DNA of 64,000 nt from Saprospiraceae bacterium (GCA_016711125.1 JADJTQ010000001.1:620001-684000); one strand, 5' to 3'. Shown: positions 1 to 10,155, numbered from the stretch's first letter. A program made the numbers and translations. Notes: generated by a model from the sequence alone, not told the origin.

Positions 1-1191
1 TACCGAGCTGTTGTCAATGAACCAAATCAGGTCATTAACCGCAATGGTCACCGTTGCCATGTCGACGGAAGGTACTCCATTACCAACGCCGTTGCCATCA
101 TTGAGGGTATAGGTATAGGTGTCTGAGCCGGTGAAACCCACAGGAGGTGTATACATGAAGCTGCCGTCTGCATTGATCATGATGGAACCACCTCCGGTAG
201 TAGCGAAAGTACCCGCGGTGACGCTTGCTCCCGACAGGTCATCGTCAAAATCGTTGGCTTTCAAACCATTTATTGCTGATACACTAATGCCCACATTGCC
301 CGTGCTGGTGTACAAGTCATTCACTGCAAGTGGGGAAGAGCGAAATGATCCGGGTGCAAATGTGGTACGAGGGTCGGGCACGATATTGAGTTGAGTTCCA
401 GTTGCGTCGTTAATGCCGGTATTCTCTATGGTGACTCTGTATCGAATGCGATCTCCCGGGTCCGCTACGTCGCCCTGACCCAGGTCAATGATCAGGGTAT
501 CGGTTTGTTTGGGAGGCGGTATCGTATCCAAACCGGAACCATACTTCTGCTGATCAAGATTAACTTGTCTGTCCTGCCTGAGTGTTTGCGATGTTGAACT
601 GCCAATGGTGTGGTCGTTGTCTCTACCTATCAGGTCGACTTTCATCGTGCTCGAAGATCTATCTGCATAAGAGGCAGATAACCAGGCCGGGGGTGTTAAA
701 TCGCCTTGTTGCAATGCTCTAAGACCCTTGTCATCACTGACGCCACCATCTTCGCTATTTTGATGATCCCCGAATAGCCAAGGATTTCCGTTCACTTTTT
801 CGAAGTCCTGGCTAGTCTGATTCTTATTGACAATCCTCATATCTAGGACATAAGGGGTGATATCACTATACTGAAGAAGCACCGCAGATGACGGAGAGAA
901 AGTTCTGGCAAAAAACATTAAAGACAGGAGTGGTTGGTGCTCTTCCAGGATCAGGGCACCATTGCAATCATTTGATGTACCTGTTTTTTTGGCCAGGAGG
1001 TATGGTTCTGTGTCCACCTCCCCAAGCCCTAACGGAATATTTTTATTGTACTGCCGGACGAGGTTATCTTTTACAGAATTTTCAGAAAAAGTGGGGCTTT
1101 CATCCACCGCTTTCCATGCAGTAAAGATGAACAAGCCTGCGAGTAACAGTGAAAAAGTAAACGCGGTAGTCCCAAATCGGTGTAGCATCAT
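1..1191 (-). CDS. Partial secreted adhesin-like protein with DUF11-like and cadherin-like repeats
   Basis: The reading frame is open from the left window edge up to an ATG at 1191 (a second ATG lies at 1188); only about 397 N-terminal residues are visible and the 3' end lies outside. An N-terminal hydrophobic segment (FTFSLLLAGLFIFTAW) looks like a signal peptide or anchor. A stretch with no recognised domain follows. Then comes a DUF11-type unit (ADPGDRIRYRVTIENTGIND), and then a tandem-95/cadherin-like unit (LKANDFDDDLSGASV, DGSFMYTPPVGFTGSDTYTY). Such repeats are known from very large extracellular adhesins. The role in attachment is inferred. The start is supported by an in-frame stop about 95 bases upstream. 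Confidence 0.8.
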   Translation of the reverse strand, partial: MMLHRFGTTAFTFSLLLAGLFIFTAWKAVDESPTFSENSVKDNLVRQYNKNIPLGLGEVDTEPYLLAKKTGTSNDCNGALILEEHQPLLSLMFFARTFSPSSAVLLQYSDITPYVLDMRIVNKNQTSQDFEKVNGNPWLFGDHQNSEDGGVSDDKGLRALQQGDLTPPAWLSASYADRSSSTMKVDLIGRDNDHTIGSSTSQTLRQDRQVNLDQQKYGSGLDTIPPPKQTDTLIIDLGQGDVADPGDRIRYRVTIENTGINDATGTQLNIVPDPRTTFAPGSFRSSPLAVNDLYTSTGNVGISVSAINGLKANDFDDDLSGASVTAGTFATTGGGSIMINADGSFMYTPPVGFTGSDTYTYTLNDGNGVGNGVPSVDMATVTIAVNDLIWFIDNSSV

Positions 1192-2004
1192 CAAGTGTCC
1201 GACGAATTTGATCGGAAAGATAGGTAAAAGACATTTCAGCGAATGAAAAATGCCTAAATAAAATCTGGCTCTTAGGCGTTTTTATCGGGTAGTTCTACAT
1301 TTCATATGTTCGAATATATACTATGGTTGAATTACTCCACACCCCTCGACCTCGACCCGACGCTATCAACTTCGTCAAGACTTCGTTGATCGGAGAAAGC
1401 TAAGGCGCCCCTGAAAGGGGAGAACCGGCTCTCCCGCTCGTTACGAGCACATTTTTTATTCCAATATGACTTTTTTAATTTACTTTCTTCCAGTAAGAGG
1501 ATACAAAAGTCCCCTTTTAGGACCCTTTTAGGAGATTTAGGGGTCATCGACACATTTTCTTCCAGATTAAATAGTTACCACTGTACTCTTCTGACCTTGT
1601 TCTTGATTCCATCGCTGTCGCTTCAATAGGTCAGATGTCACCTCATGATTAAAAAGTATCAGATGAATATTTAGAGTGGGTGGTTTTGATTCTTTGCTTC
1701 TTTCTTCGATGAGGCAGAATTTAAATTTTTTCCCGGCCAGACTTGACGGATCTACTCTCTCTTGTTGTTAGAGAGAGGAACATCTACATCTTCTGGTAGT
1801 GCAGAAAAATAGAAATAGTAGATCACCACTAAATATAAGCAAGAACCAAGAAAATGATCTGACAAGATATCAGCCAAAGTTGGGGAAGTTAAAGGTCTTC
1901 GAGTTGTGCTCTTTTGATCGGTCTCATTAAGTTGAAAGATTTAGTGTTGCTTGTCTACTGACTAATCCATCGAATAGGGAAGTGCGGTCAGGATTTCCAA
2001 ACGC
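1192..2004. other. Intergenic region, no supported gene
   Basis: About 800 bases without a convincing gene. Between 1320 and 1560 lie two short hairpin-prone stretches, cccctgaaaggggag near 1410 and the motif ccccttttaggacccttttag near 1513. The second resembles intergenic sequence common in Bacteroidota, where its complement gives spurious peptides with a K-G-D-F motif. I see nothing recognisable from 1560 to 2004. Confidence 0.5.
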
Positions 2005-2808
2005 TTACTTCTTTCGAAGTACAAAGCCTTTCCCAATGGAATGGGCTGACGACTTAAAATAGAGAGAATCCCAGGTTGCAATTTTTCGTGACAATCCAGA
2101 TAACCTGGGAATTTTATTGCCTGGCCTAGTAGCCAAGATTTTGGGTTTCCGATTTTGGGGTTCGTTTGAGGCATTTCTCTTAAAATATTTTTGCACTATT
2201 CCTGTCCAATAAGCCTCCAGACAACCCACTAGATATCCGCTCAGGGGTACTTCATCGATGATTTCAAATCCAGACAATTGGACCCACTTTCGGAATTCAG
2301 AAGGGGCGATGAGATGATCGTGTCCAAAAGCGAAAGCACCGATAGGAAGATGACGATTGGAAAACCAGGAAAGCACTCGATTCAATGGATCATAGGTCAT
2401 TGGAAAATCCAAACTTGGAAAGGTAAGTATGGCCAACCCCTGGGGTTTTAATACCCGGTGAATATTCTCTAACATGGTCATGGCATTGGGCACGTGCTCC
2501 AATACTTCGACTGCAATGACATGCTCAAAGGATTGATCAGCAAAGCTCAAATTCATAGCATCCTCCATCACATACTCCAGATTAGGTATATCTTTATTAC
2601 GCCTTGCAGCAAATTCGAGATCTTCGCCATTATAGTCACAAGCAATCAGGTGAGCGCAGAAATGAACGATCATCGGATCATAATCACCCTCGCCACTTCC
2701 AAGATGTAAAATATGCTCCGAGTTCTTGTCAGTGCAATTGGTTTGTAGAGACCGCTCTACAAACAAATAGCGATTCAGAAAAGTCGGAAATAGAAATTTA
2801 AAATTCAT
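2005..2808 (-). CDS. Class I SAM-dependent methyltransferase
   Basis: 267 residues with a Methyltransf_11-type fold. The SAM-binding motif I is LHLGSGEGDYDP near residue 36, the acidic end of strand 2 is CDYN, the motif DAMNLSFADQSFEHVIAVEV follows, and HRVLKPQGLAILTFPS is the typical late Rossmann segment. The substrate cannot be read from the sequence; the family includes methylases of lipids, quinones and sugars. The start ATG overlaps the TGA that would end the upstream YfhO/TPR frame if its internal amber codon were read through (ATGA), so the two genes were probably translationally coupled. Confidence 0.85.
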   Translation of the reverse strand: MNFKFLFPTFLNRYLFVERSLQTNCTDKNSEHILHLGSGEGDYDPMIVHFCAHLIACDYNGEDLEFAARRNKDIPNLEYVMEDAMNLSFADQSFEHVIAVEVLEHVPNAMTMLENIHRVLKPQGLAILTFPSLDFPMTYDPLNRVLSWFSNRHLPIGAFAFGHDHLIAPSEFRKWVQLSGFEIIDEVPLSGYLVGCLEAYWTGIVQKYFKRNASNEPQNRKPKILATRPGNKIPRLSGLSRKIATWDSLYFKSSAHSIGKGFVLRKK

Positions 2809-2906
2809 TCACTAGAAGTAATTGACGATAGTCGTATAAATTCACTTTGATAAAAATTAGCTTTTTCGGAATCGCCTTCATGCTCATATAACTGGCTAAT
2901 TAGCTG
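2805..2906 (-). pseudogene. TPR tail beyond an in-frame amber codon
   Basis: Immediately after the TAG at 2909-2907 the same frame continues for 33 codons (QLISQLYEHEGDSEKANFYQ and onward) to a TGA at 2807-2805 that overlaps the methyltransferase start. The segment has the alternating helix pattern of a TPR unit (LYEHEGDSEKANFY). This indicates that the ancestral protein was 34 residues longer and that the TAG is a nonsense change or base-call error. Normal stop use of TAG elsewhere in the window argues against recoding. Confidence 0.6.
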
Positions 2907-5900
2907 CTAGGGTGGGGCATAATCGCTTTTGATTTGAATGCTTTTTAATGCATTATCCAGAGCTGTTTGAATATTATTTTCTTCACTATAAATCAATGCC
3001 AGATAGTAGTACGCCGGATAGAAAGATGGATCTTTTGTAATAGCCTGATAAAATTCTTTTTTGGCAGCTTCGCTATTCCGAATCGCCTGATTTACCAAAC
3101 CGATGATACTAAATGCTTCAGGATTTGGTCCAGTAATCTCCATAGAGTGATTCGCCCATTTGATGGCTTCATCAAATGCTCCAATATTCATTTTGGCGAC
3201 GGCTAAACCTCGCATTATTACATCATTTTTAGGAAATTGAATCAAGCCGGATTCAAGCAAGCTAATTGCAGATGACCAATTCTCCTCCTCAACTGCTTTC
3301 AGTCCCAGTTGGATGTCTTGACCTCTTCCCTTTAAAATTGCAACTAAAGGAACCCCCTCCGCCCTGATGGAGTGGACCGTTTCCTGAGGTGGCCAATATC
3401 CCGATCTAAGTTGTATGCCCGGTACATATCGCGATGGATAAATAGCGTAGTCCCAGTTCTCGTTGTAGCGATCTGTATATCTCAGGTACTTAACTTTTAC
3501 TTTGTTTCTGAATGAAGCATCAAGTTGATGGGTCAGGTTGTAATAGAATGAAGTGGCAATGGTAATTGAATCAACCATTTCCGGATCCAGGATTTTCTGA
3601 TCTTGCATCCAATCAATAGCAGGCTTCACCCCAAGCCCCCAATAGTCGGTTTCAAAATTACCAAAAGCCTTTTTCATCCCACCGGCTAGGGGATTGAAAT
3701 AAACGTAAGGATAATCGTGATTTCGGGCAATAAAGAGTCCACAATCGACACAGGTTATTGCAATAAAAGCATAACCTATATAGCGATACACCTTCTTTTC
3801 TCTGAAATAATTAGTTAAGGCTACCCAAAATAATGCAGCAAGGATGACTAATGATGGATAAATAAAAAGTAAATGCCTCCAGCCGTCGTGCAAAACTGAA
3901 TGTTGGAGTGCAATGTAAAGGGCTGGAAAAATACCGGAGACATAGAGAACAATCAGTGGAAATAGTGGGTATTTTTTCATCAATGTGTTGAAAAATGCGA
4001 TACTGCCAATGATACCGACGATGCAGAAAAGGGGTATCGTCTTCCACATCCAAATCAAAATATAATCGGTAGGAATTTGGTTGGACATCATATTTTCCCC
4101 CTCAAATAGTAATCGAATGTATATGTCCAGATTACTGAAACTGGTTAAAGCCTGCAGTGGATGATGCAAGGGATTTAGTAGGGCAGCAGGCCAAAATAGA
4201 ATAGCCAGCAAATAACCAAACAATGAAATAGAGACTAAATATTTCAGGTATTGTCCAATCACCCGAAAGTTCCAATTTCTAAAACCGTACTTTAATACAA
4301 AATGAATGGCTCCAAATAGCATAAAGAACACGATCAGTAGAAGACCCCCAGCCCGGGTACCTAAGGCCAGACCCACCCCTATCGCAATGCCGATTAGTTC
4401 ATTTCGATGTACATTTGGGAATCTTTTGAAAAACCTGATCATGAAATAGATGGCAATGATATAACCGGCGGCGAAAGGTATGTCTTTAGGATTCATTAGA
4501 GAATGACCTAAAAAACGCGGAGATAGAAATAAAAAAAGAAGCGATAAAATGGCTGCTCTCCATCCACCGATTTCCTTTGCAATTAGACTACTAAACCAAA
4601 TAACCAGAAACCCCAGGAGCGCTATAAATAAATGACGCACCCGGTGATAAGCTGCATCATATGGATCGAATCCTAGAAGGTGATTAACGATCCCTGTGGT
4701 CAGCTCAAAGACACCTCCATAAAGATGCATTTTTCCCTTGTCGATATATAATGCGGAAGTGTCTTGTCCAAGCGTCGTATAAAACCGAACCAATTTTTCC
4801 GAATAATCTGTCTGAAATTCATCATCAGCATTTACGCCACTTCCTAAAGCAAGCGATATCATGATCAGTAAAACAATTAAGGAAGTTACATTGAAAAAAT
4901 TTGCTAATAAACCCGGATTTTGAAAAATAGATGCATTTGTAGATTCCACCAGTTCCGGTAGAGGAGCTGGCTGCTCCAAAACCGGGATACGTTTGGATGG
5001 AGTATTTAATCGGTCTTCAAGCAACACATCCTTGGAGGATCCATCACCCTTTTGTTTGAAATGCCGTTTCGTTTTCTTTTTGGATTCTATTTCTCTGGAA
5101 TTGTTCGGTTTTATAAATAGGGTCAACCCGATAAACCAGATAAATCCATATAGAATGAAAGCGGAAGAAATTCTCGAGATAATCCTTCCCTTGTAAAAGG
5201 ATGAAGGTTTAAAAACAAACTCAATCCGGTGGGTGCCGGCTGGGATTCTCAGCGCCCGGAGCACATAATTTGCGCGAATATGTTCAACCGGTTGTCCATC
5301 CAGGAAAGCCTGCCATCCTTTATCCGGTCCATACCAGATTTCAGAAAATACAGCCAGATTTTCAGCAGTGCCTTCACTGGAATAGACAAGGTGGTCTGGC
5401 AGATACTCTATCAGTTTGATTTGAGCATTTGTATCCGGATCAAAACCATGGAGATATTCCGCGTATTCCTGATGCACTACCGCAAAACGGTGCAAATCAA
5501 CACTGTCCAGGGATTCGATTTCCCCATCGGCCGAATTGGCCATCACGATGCTATCTACAATCCAGGCATGACCCAAGGCTTCCTGATTTCGAAATAATTC
5601 CGGCACACCATCCATTCCCAATTGAATGATATACTTGGTATTGAGCATGTTAATTACTCCCCGATCTCCCGTCATCAAATACCGGTCAATGATATCCTGG
5701 TATCGACGCAATTTGGCCGCATGATATCCTCCAAGCGTATTGTGATGAAAGGAGGTCGAAGCAGAGCTAAAGGTATTGATGGTCCAATCCAGCACCCTAA
5801 AATCAGGTTCGGGGTCATTTGCAATCTCCTGGTCCACAGGCCTTGGATCAAAAGAATGCTCGTATTTCCTGATTTCCTGAAAACTATTGTAATCAATAAA

Positions 5901-7526
5901 CCGGCGGTTGACGGTCCAAAAATCCAGTCCGACCAGCAATCCGAACGCCAGAAGTGTCGGCATTAACGAGATATGATGCTTCAAGTAGGCCCACAGCAGG
6001 GAGAAAACTAACCCAATGAGACCCAAGCTGCGAAGGGTGTCGTAAATGAACAGCGTCTTCCTATCGCTAATCAGATTCTCCAGGTCAAATCCACTGGACT
6101 GATACTGAACATCAAGTGGAGAGCTAAAACTAAATAGATAAGGCCCTAGCAGGGCCAGTGCCAAAAGGCCCACCAGAAAGCGAATGGAAATTTTCCGAAT
6201 TAACCGCCAATAATTCGATAAATGCTCCTTCAATAAAAGTTTATGCATCGCCATGATACTCAGAATTGAGGTCATGACCGGAGCGATCGAAAGAATCGAA
6301 TTTGGTGTGCGAAACCGATTATAGAGTGGTATATGATCAAAGACAAATTGATTGAATGCCGATAAGTTTTTCCCCATTGACAATAGAATGATTAGGACCA
6401 CCGACGTCCCTACCCACCATTTAATTGGACCTTCGATTATAAACAATCCGATGACAAAGAAGAAAAAGAGGACGATCCCAAAATATGCCGGGCCATTTGT
6501 AAAAGGCAATGACCCCCAGTAGAGCGGTGCACGATATTTGCCTGGTTTGCCTGTACCGATCTGAGGAAGTTCCTGAAATAATTTTGATCCGGAAAATAGT
6601 TTAGCCCGGGACGCACTCCCTGCCGCCCCGGGAATAATACAAGCCAATAAATCGAACGAGCCATTGCTCCATTCCATCGCGTAATTATAATCGAGTCCGG
6701 TATTCCTGGAAGTGACAAAAGTACTGTCGACAAATTCATCTTCGGAGGTTGTTAAGATTGAATTGCCACGAACCGTTTCTTTTGAATATTCATAAGTAGT
6801 CCATAAATTACAAACATCTGATCCGATTGCTAACAAAAAACCGATTGCCAAAATAGCGGAAGCCCTCAGGTATTGGGAAAACCTGCGATCCTTGGGTCTG
6901 TGGAGGAATTCTGCAATCAAAAATAGAGGGATTGTTAAAAAGAAGTAGTACGTTATTTGGATATGATTAGCAGATAAGTTAAGACCAAATCCTATGGCAA
7001 AAAGGAAAAACCCCCACCAATAACGGCCACGAAATGTCAGGACAATACCGGCAATCAAGATGGGCAAATAGGACACTGCACTATGTTTTGAAAGATGCCC
7101 TGCTTCGTAAAGAATGATATTATTGGTCGCCAGACCGAAGGCAATGCCACCTATGGCCGCCAACCGGTAGTCTATTTTTAGGACGACTAGCAAAATGTAC
7201 ATAGCTAGCATGCCGGTAAAGATAAATCCGATCGGATTTTGATTTTCCTGGCCAAAACGCAAAAACCGATTTAATTTAAAAAGATAATTGCCCTTATCTG
7301 GTGTGGTTATTTGGTAGCTAGGCATTCCACCAAACATAGCATTGGTCCAGAGGGGTTTCCTACCGTTCTCGGCTTCGAAGTGGGCAATTTCGCGGCTCAT
7401 CCCCAAGTATTGAACCATATCGCTTTGATAGATTCTTTTACCTTCAAAATAAGGCCAGAAGAATGCTCCGGATACACTGATAAATATCAGGACGACTACC
7501 AGATGCTTCAATATCTCCTTGCTCAT
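2907..7526 (-). CDS. Giant membrane protein: YfhO-like + GT39-like glycosyltransferase + TPR
   Basis: 1539 residues in one open frame. Residues 1-800 resemble the YfhO family: a first transmembrane helix, then FGGMPSYQITTPDKGNYL, many membrane segments, and a soluble GWQAFLDGQPVE / GTHRIEFVFKP domain. A charged linker (about 795-860, KKKTKRHFKQKGDGSSKD) leads to a second polytopic block with the GT-C acidic loop NADDEFQTDYSEK near 880 and a PRFLGHSLMNPKDIPF segment, as in the dolichyl-phosphate-mannose-type GT39 family. The C-terminus has TPR helices. The usual role of such proteins is glycosyl transfer from lipid carriers at the envelope. Fusion of the two families in one chain is uncommon as far as I know. 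The frame ends at a TAG that interrupts further TPR-like sequence. Confidence 0.8.
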   Translation of the reverse strand: MSKEILKHLVVVLIFISVSGAFFWPYFEGKRIYQSDMVQYLGMSREIAHFEAENGRKPLWTNAMFGGMPSYQITTPDKGNYLFKLNRFLRFGQENQNPIGFIFTGMLAMYILLVVLKIDYRLAAIGGIAFGLATNNIILYEAGHLSKHSAVSYLPILIAGIVLTFRGRYWWGFFLFAIGFGLNLSANHIQITYYFFLTIPLFLIAEFLHRPKDRRFSQYLRASAILAIGFLLAIGSDVCNLWTTYEYSKETVRGNSILTTSEDEFVDSTFVTSRNTGLDYNYAMEWSNGSFDLLACIIPGAAGSASRAKLFSGSKLFQELPQIGTGKPGKYRAPLYWGSLPFTNGPAYFGIVLFFFFVIGLFIIEGPIKWWVGTSVVLIILLSMGKNLSAFNQFVFDHIPLYNRFRTPNSILSIAPVMTSILSIMAMHKLLLKEHLSNYWRLIRKISIRFLVGLLALALLGPYLFSFSSPLDVQYQSSGFDLENLISDRKTLFIYDTLRSLGLIGLVFSLLWAYLKHHISLMPTLLAFGLLVGLDFWTVNRRFIDYNSFQEIRKYEHSFDPRPVDQEIANDPEPDFRVLDWTINTFSSASTSFHHNTLGGYHAAKLRRYQDIIDRYLMTGDRGVINMLNTKYIIQLGMDGVPELFRNQEALGHAWIVDSIVMANSADGEIESLDSVDLHRFAVVHQEYAEYLHGFDPDTNAQIKLIEYLPDHLVYSSEGTAENLAVFSEIWYGPDKGWQAFLDGQPVEHIRANYVLRALRIPAGTHRIEFVFKPSSFYKGRIISRISSAFILYGFIWFIGLTLFIKPNNSREIESKKKTKRHFKQKGDGSSKDVLLEDRLNTPSKRIPVLEQPAPLPELVESTNASIFQNPGLLANFFNVTSLIVLLIMISLALGSGVNADDEFQTDYSEKLVRFYTTLGQDTSALYIDKGKMHLYGGVFELTTGIVNHLLGFDPYDAAYHRVRHLFIALLGFLVIWFSSLIAKEIGGWRAAILSLLFLFLSPRFLGHSLMNPKDIPFAAGYIIAIYFMIRFFKRFPNVHRNELIGIAIGVGLALGTRAGGLLLIVFFMLFGAIHFVLKYGFRNWNFRVIGQYLKYLVSISLFGYLLAILFWPAALLNPLHHPLQALTSFSNLDIYIRLLFEGENMMSNQIPTDYILIWMWKTIPLFCIVGIIGSIAFFNTLMKKYPLFPLIVLYVSGIFPALYIALQHSVLHDGWRHLLFIYPSLVILAALFWVALTNYFREKKVYRYIGYAFIAITCVDCGLFIARNHDYPYVYFNPLAGGMKKAFGNFETDYWGLGVKPAIDWMQDQKILDPEMVDSITIATSFYYNLTHQLDASFRNKVKVKYLRYTDRYNENWDYAIYPSRYVPGIQLRSGYWPPQETVHSIRAEGVPLVAILKGRGQDIQLGLKAVEEENWSSAISLLESGLIQFPKNDVIMRGLAVAKMNIGAFDEAIKWANHSMEITGPNPEAFSIIGLVNQAIRNSEAAKKEFYQAITKDPSFYPAYYYLALIYSEENNIQTALDNALKSIQIKSDYAPP

Positions 7527-7667
7527 ATAGTAAGCAAGATAGAGATGATCCCGCTTATTAAGGTGACTTTTTGTCTTAGTAAAACAGGTATGGACAAGGA
7601 CAAATAGATTAGCTGATGTTGCAGAGCCAAATTTGGTGCGCGCCTGTAGAAAGCAAGTCTCGTAAAC

Positions 7668-8987
7668 TTAATTCTTTAATACTACTTGTTTCTGATCTAG
7701 CAAAACCGTTGGTTCCTCTTTGATCAATTGGCCTATTGTTTTATTTAAAAACCCGGCAGGTGAGACAGGTGATGGATTGTTCTGGTCATCGGTAGTGCTC
7801 ACTAAAGTGGTGCTTACCGGACATCCAATCACATCTGCCTGAAATACCGCCTGTGTGGCTACCTCAAATCCTGCATTTAGATTTACTCCCAGTGCTCCAC
7901 TATAGGTGATCGACGCACCTTTACCGATCACATTAGTTGCAGTAATTGTATTGTTTGTTTTTGTAATTAAGACGTAGGTCGAATCAAAGTTATTAGGTGG
8001 CGAATAAAATAAGGGACTATTTGAACAGCATTCTATTTTTAATTGATAGTTCATATTGGGAAGAGGAGTATTATAATTGGCTAACATGACATAATAATGC
8101 CGCCCAGGAACAGTGCTTGTCGTAATCACCTTTTCACCACCTTGAATACTATAGACTCCTCCGATACAATATAGGGTATCACAGGATCCATAGTATACGT
8201 GCATCTCCGCATTGTCTCCGGTTGAAGATCCTTTAACCATCATTTGATCGCCAGTACCGATGAGATGATGCCAGACGACGCCTCTGTATCCATAAAATAA
8301 ATTATTGTTGCAATCCCTTAAAGAAGTCAAAGAAGTATCCTGATAGATATTTGTTCCGGAGACGATTTGTCCACACTGCAATGTACGTGCATAATAACAA
8401 TCTTCTATGCCGGATAAAGAGGCATCATTAGCCAACTGTGATAGTTTGTTAAGACTCCGAAGGTCACCAGGATTGATTTTATGCCGATTTCCTTTATGCG
8501 AAGTTATTCGATCGGAAACCGGAATATCTATTTTTGAAGGATAAATAGTTAGGTCTTCACAACTAACACTACTACTATTTTTAAGTAGGCTCGATATGAC
8601 TATTGGAGATTTATAAAAAGATTTTTCTATTCGATCGGGGGGAAGAAGTCTTAGGTTTTGACCGGGTATGATATCCTCAAATTCTGCAAATAAAAGTAGG
8701 TCAGAAAACCCCCTGCCTTCGCGTCGCAATTCCAATTTTCGGAGATCTTGATTGAAGCTAAATAGTTCGTGCCGTTCGGATGCATTTATCTGCTTGATTT
8801 GGGCTGTAGTTTGTCTATAGTGTCCTTTTGGTGACGCAGAATCTATATGCCTTCCGGCACTGGATCGTTTCACCCCGTGAGTTTGAATGTTTTCCGCATC
8901 AGTTTCAATCGCTCGCCAGGCCGAAAATACAAACATAGCCACGAATAGAACGGAATATGAAAGATAGGCAAATCGGAACCTGGGCAT
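7668..8987 (-). CDS. Secreted protein with C-terminal GCX (3-coathanger stack) domain
   Basis: About 439 residues. The ATG at 8987 is preferred over the GTG at 8999 because it puts a signal anchor (YSVLFVAMFVFSAWRA) at the N-terminus. The middle part (about 210-330) has paired cysteines and a beta-rich pattern (CDTLYCIGGVYSIQGGEK) resembling pre-peptidase-like carbohydrate or protein-binding modules. Near the C-terminus, GASITYSGALGVNLNAGFEV matches the repetitive pattern of the GCX or 3-coathanger-stack domain often found on secreted Bacteroidota proteins. The function is unknown. The N-terminus resembles that of the adhesin at the left edge. Confidence 0.7.
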   Translation of the reverse strand: MPRFRFAYLSYSVLFVAMFVFSAWRAIETDAENIQTHGVKRSSAGRHIDSASPKGHYRQTTAQIKQINASERHELFSFNQDLRKLELRREGRGFSDLLLFAEFEDIIPGQNLRLLPPDRIEKSFYKSPIVISSLLKNSSSVSCEDLTIYPSKIDIPVSDRITSHKGNRHKINPGDLRSLNKLSQLANDASLSGIEDCYYARTLQCGQIVSGTNIYQDTSLTSLRDCNNNLFYGYRGVVWHHLIGTGDQMMVKGSSTGDNAEMHVYYGSCDTLYCIGGVYSIQGGEKVITTSTVPGRHYYVMLANYNTPLPNMNYQLKIECCSNSPLFYSPPNNFDSTYVLITKTNNTITATNVIGKGASITYSGALGVNLNAGFEVATQAVFQADVIGCPVSTTLVSTTDDQNNPSPVSPAGFLNKTIGQLIKEEPTVLLDQKQVVLKN

Positions 8988-9162
8988 TGACTTAAACACC
9001 TTTCCGTAAAGCTACGTGATTTTATTTCATGGATCCGGGCTTTTTTTAATGAGCCATACGGATAGATAACCTACCCATTAAGCTTTGTCGGATTTATCCG
9101 TGACTTTATGTGGTAGAAATGATTCGGTGCTCCTAACCATCAAGCGATCATTCTTGATCTCG

Positions 9163-10155
9163 TTAAGCTACATAATACATAACCAATGGGCCTTTACCTT
9201 TCACTTCACAGGTGCCCCGGTATTCAAACTTATATTCATCCTTGATCAAATGATGAGTTTCCGCCGAAATATTAATGCGATTGGCAGCACTGAATCTTTC
9301 CAACCGGTTTGCCACATTGACCGTGTCGCCCCAAAGATCAAAAGATAGTTTATCCGTACCGATCACCCCACCCACAACTACCCCCGAATGCACTCCGATC
9401 CGGATGTCCCATTTGTGCATTGCAGTCAAATTGCGTTGCTGCAAAAAATTGAGGACAGCTTTCCCCCACTCAACCGCTTGCCGGGCATGATTTTCATGCT
9501 TTTGGCAAAGACCGCTGGCTACCATATACGAATCACCAATGGTTTTAATTTTATCCAGCCCAAACTCCAGGGATAAAGAATCGAACCTGCTAAATATTGA
9601 ATTAAGTTCCGTTACCAGTACATCCGGGGGCAATTCAGATGATACCTGCGTAAAATTGACCAGGTCCGTAAATACGACAGTAACATTTTCATATTGTACA
9701 GGCTGAGCCGAACCCGGAAAAATCTCATCACTACCCGAAGAATCGGGAAATGAAAGGTGCCAATGCACCAATTTATAAGTTTCATTTTTCTTCTGAAAGA
9801 CGGCACTGATGCGCACCGGATTAAAAATCATGGTACGATCATGTAATGGAATGGTAATTCGGGTCTCGGCAATGATCAGCGTAGTTCCATTGCCAAGGTC
9901 TTGCTCTTCGACCCAGTGAAAATGAAATTTAAACCCCTGAGGAGTTAACATAAACGCTCTTTCAAATTGATTCAGGAGATCATTTCCAGAGCGGAAAACT
10001 TCATGCTGGGCAGTTCCAAAACCAGACATCTCCCGATCGATGATTGCTTCCAACTCCGGTATCACTAAGGGACTACGGATGGATCGTAATTCAAAGATTT
10101 TGTGAAAGAGTTCCAGCGGCGTTTCCAGCAGTACTTTCGGGTCTGTGCTTATCAT
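9163..10155 (-). CDS. Class III adenylate cyclase with N-terminal SnoaL-like domain
   Basis: 330 residues, soluble. Residues about 1-140 look like a SnoaL/NTF2-type cone fold (FHFHWVEEQDLGNGTTLIIA, then YKLVHWHLSFP). Residues about 155-330 form a CYCc catalytic domain. Metal-binding aspartates are in FTDLVNFT and IGDSYM. The purine-specifying Lys (KTIGDSYM) and Asp (DLWGDTVNVANRLE) indicate ATP rather than GTP, and the transition-state Asn and Arg of NVANR are present. It should make cAMP, possibly in response to a ligand in the SnoaL pocket (inference). No adjacent effector or regulator is visible. Confidence 0.88.
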   Translation of the reverse strand: MISTDPKVLLETPLELFHKIFELRSIRSPLVIPELEAIIDREMSGFGTAQHEVFRSGNDLLNQFERAFMLTPQGFKFHFHWVEEQDLGNGTTLIIAETRITIPLHDRTMIFNPVRISAVFQKKNETYKLVHWHLSFPDSSGSDEIFPGSAQPVQYENVTVVFTDLVNFTQVSSELPPDVLVTELNSIFSRFDSLSLEFGLDKIKTIGDSYMVASGLCQKHENHARQAVEWGKAVLNFLQQRNLTAMHKWDIRIGVHSGVVVGGVIGTDKLSFDLWGDTVNVANRLERFSAANRINISAETHHLIKDEYKFEYRGTCEVKGKGPLVMYYVA

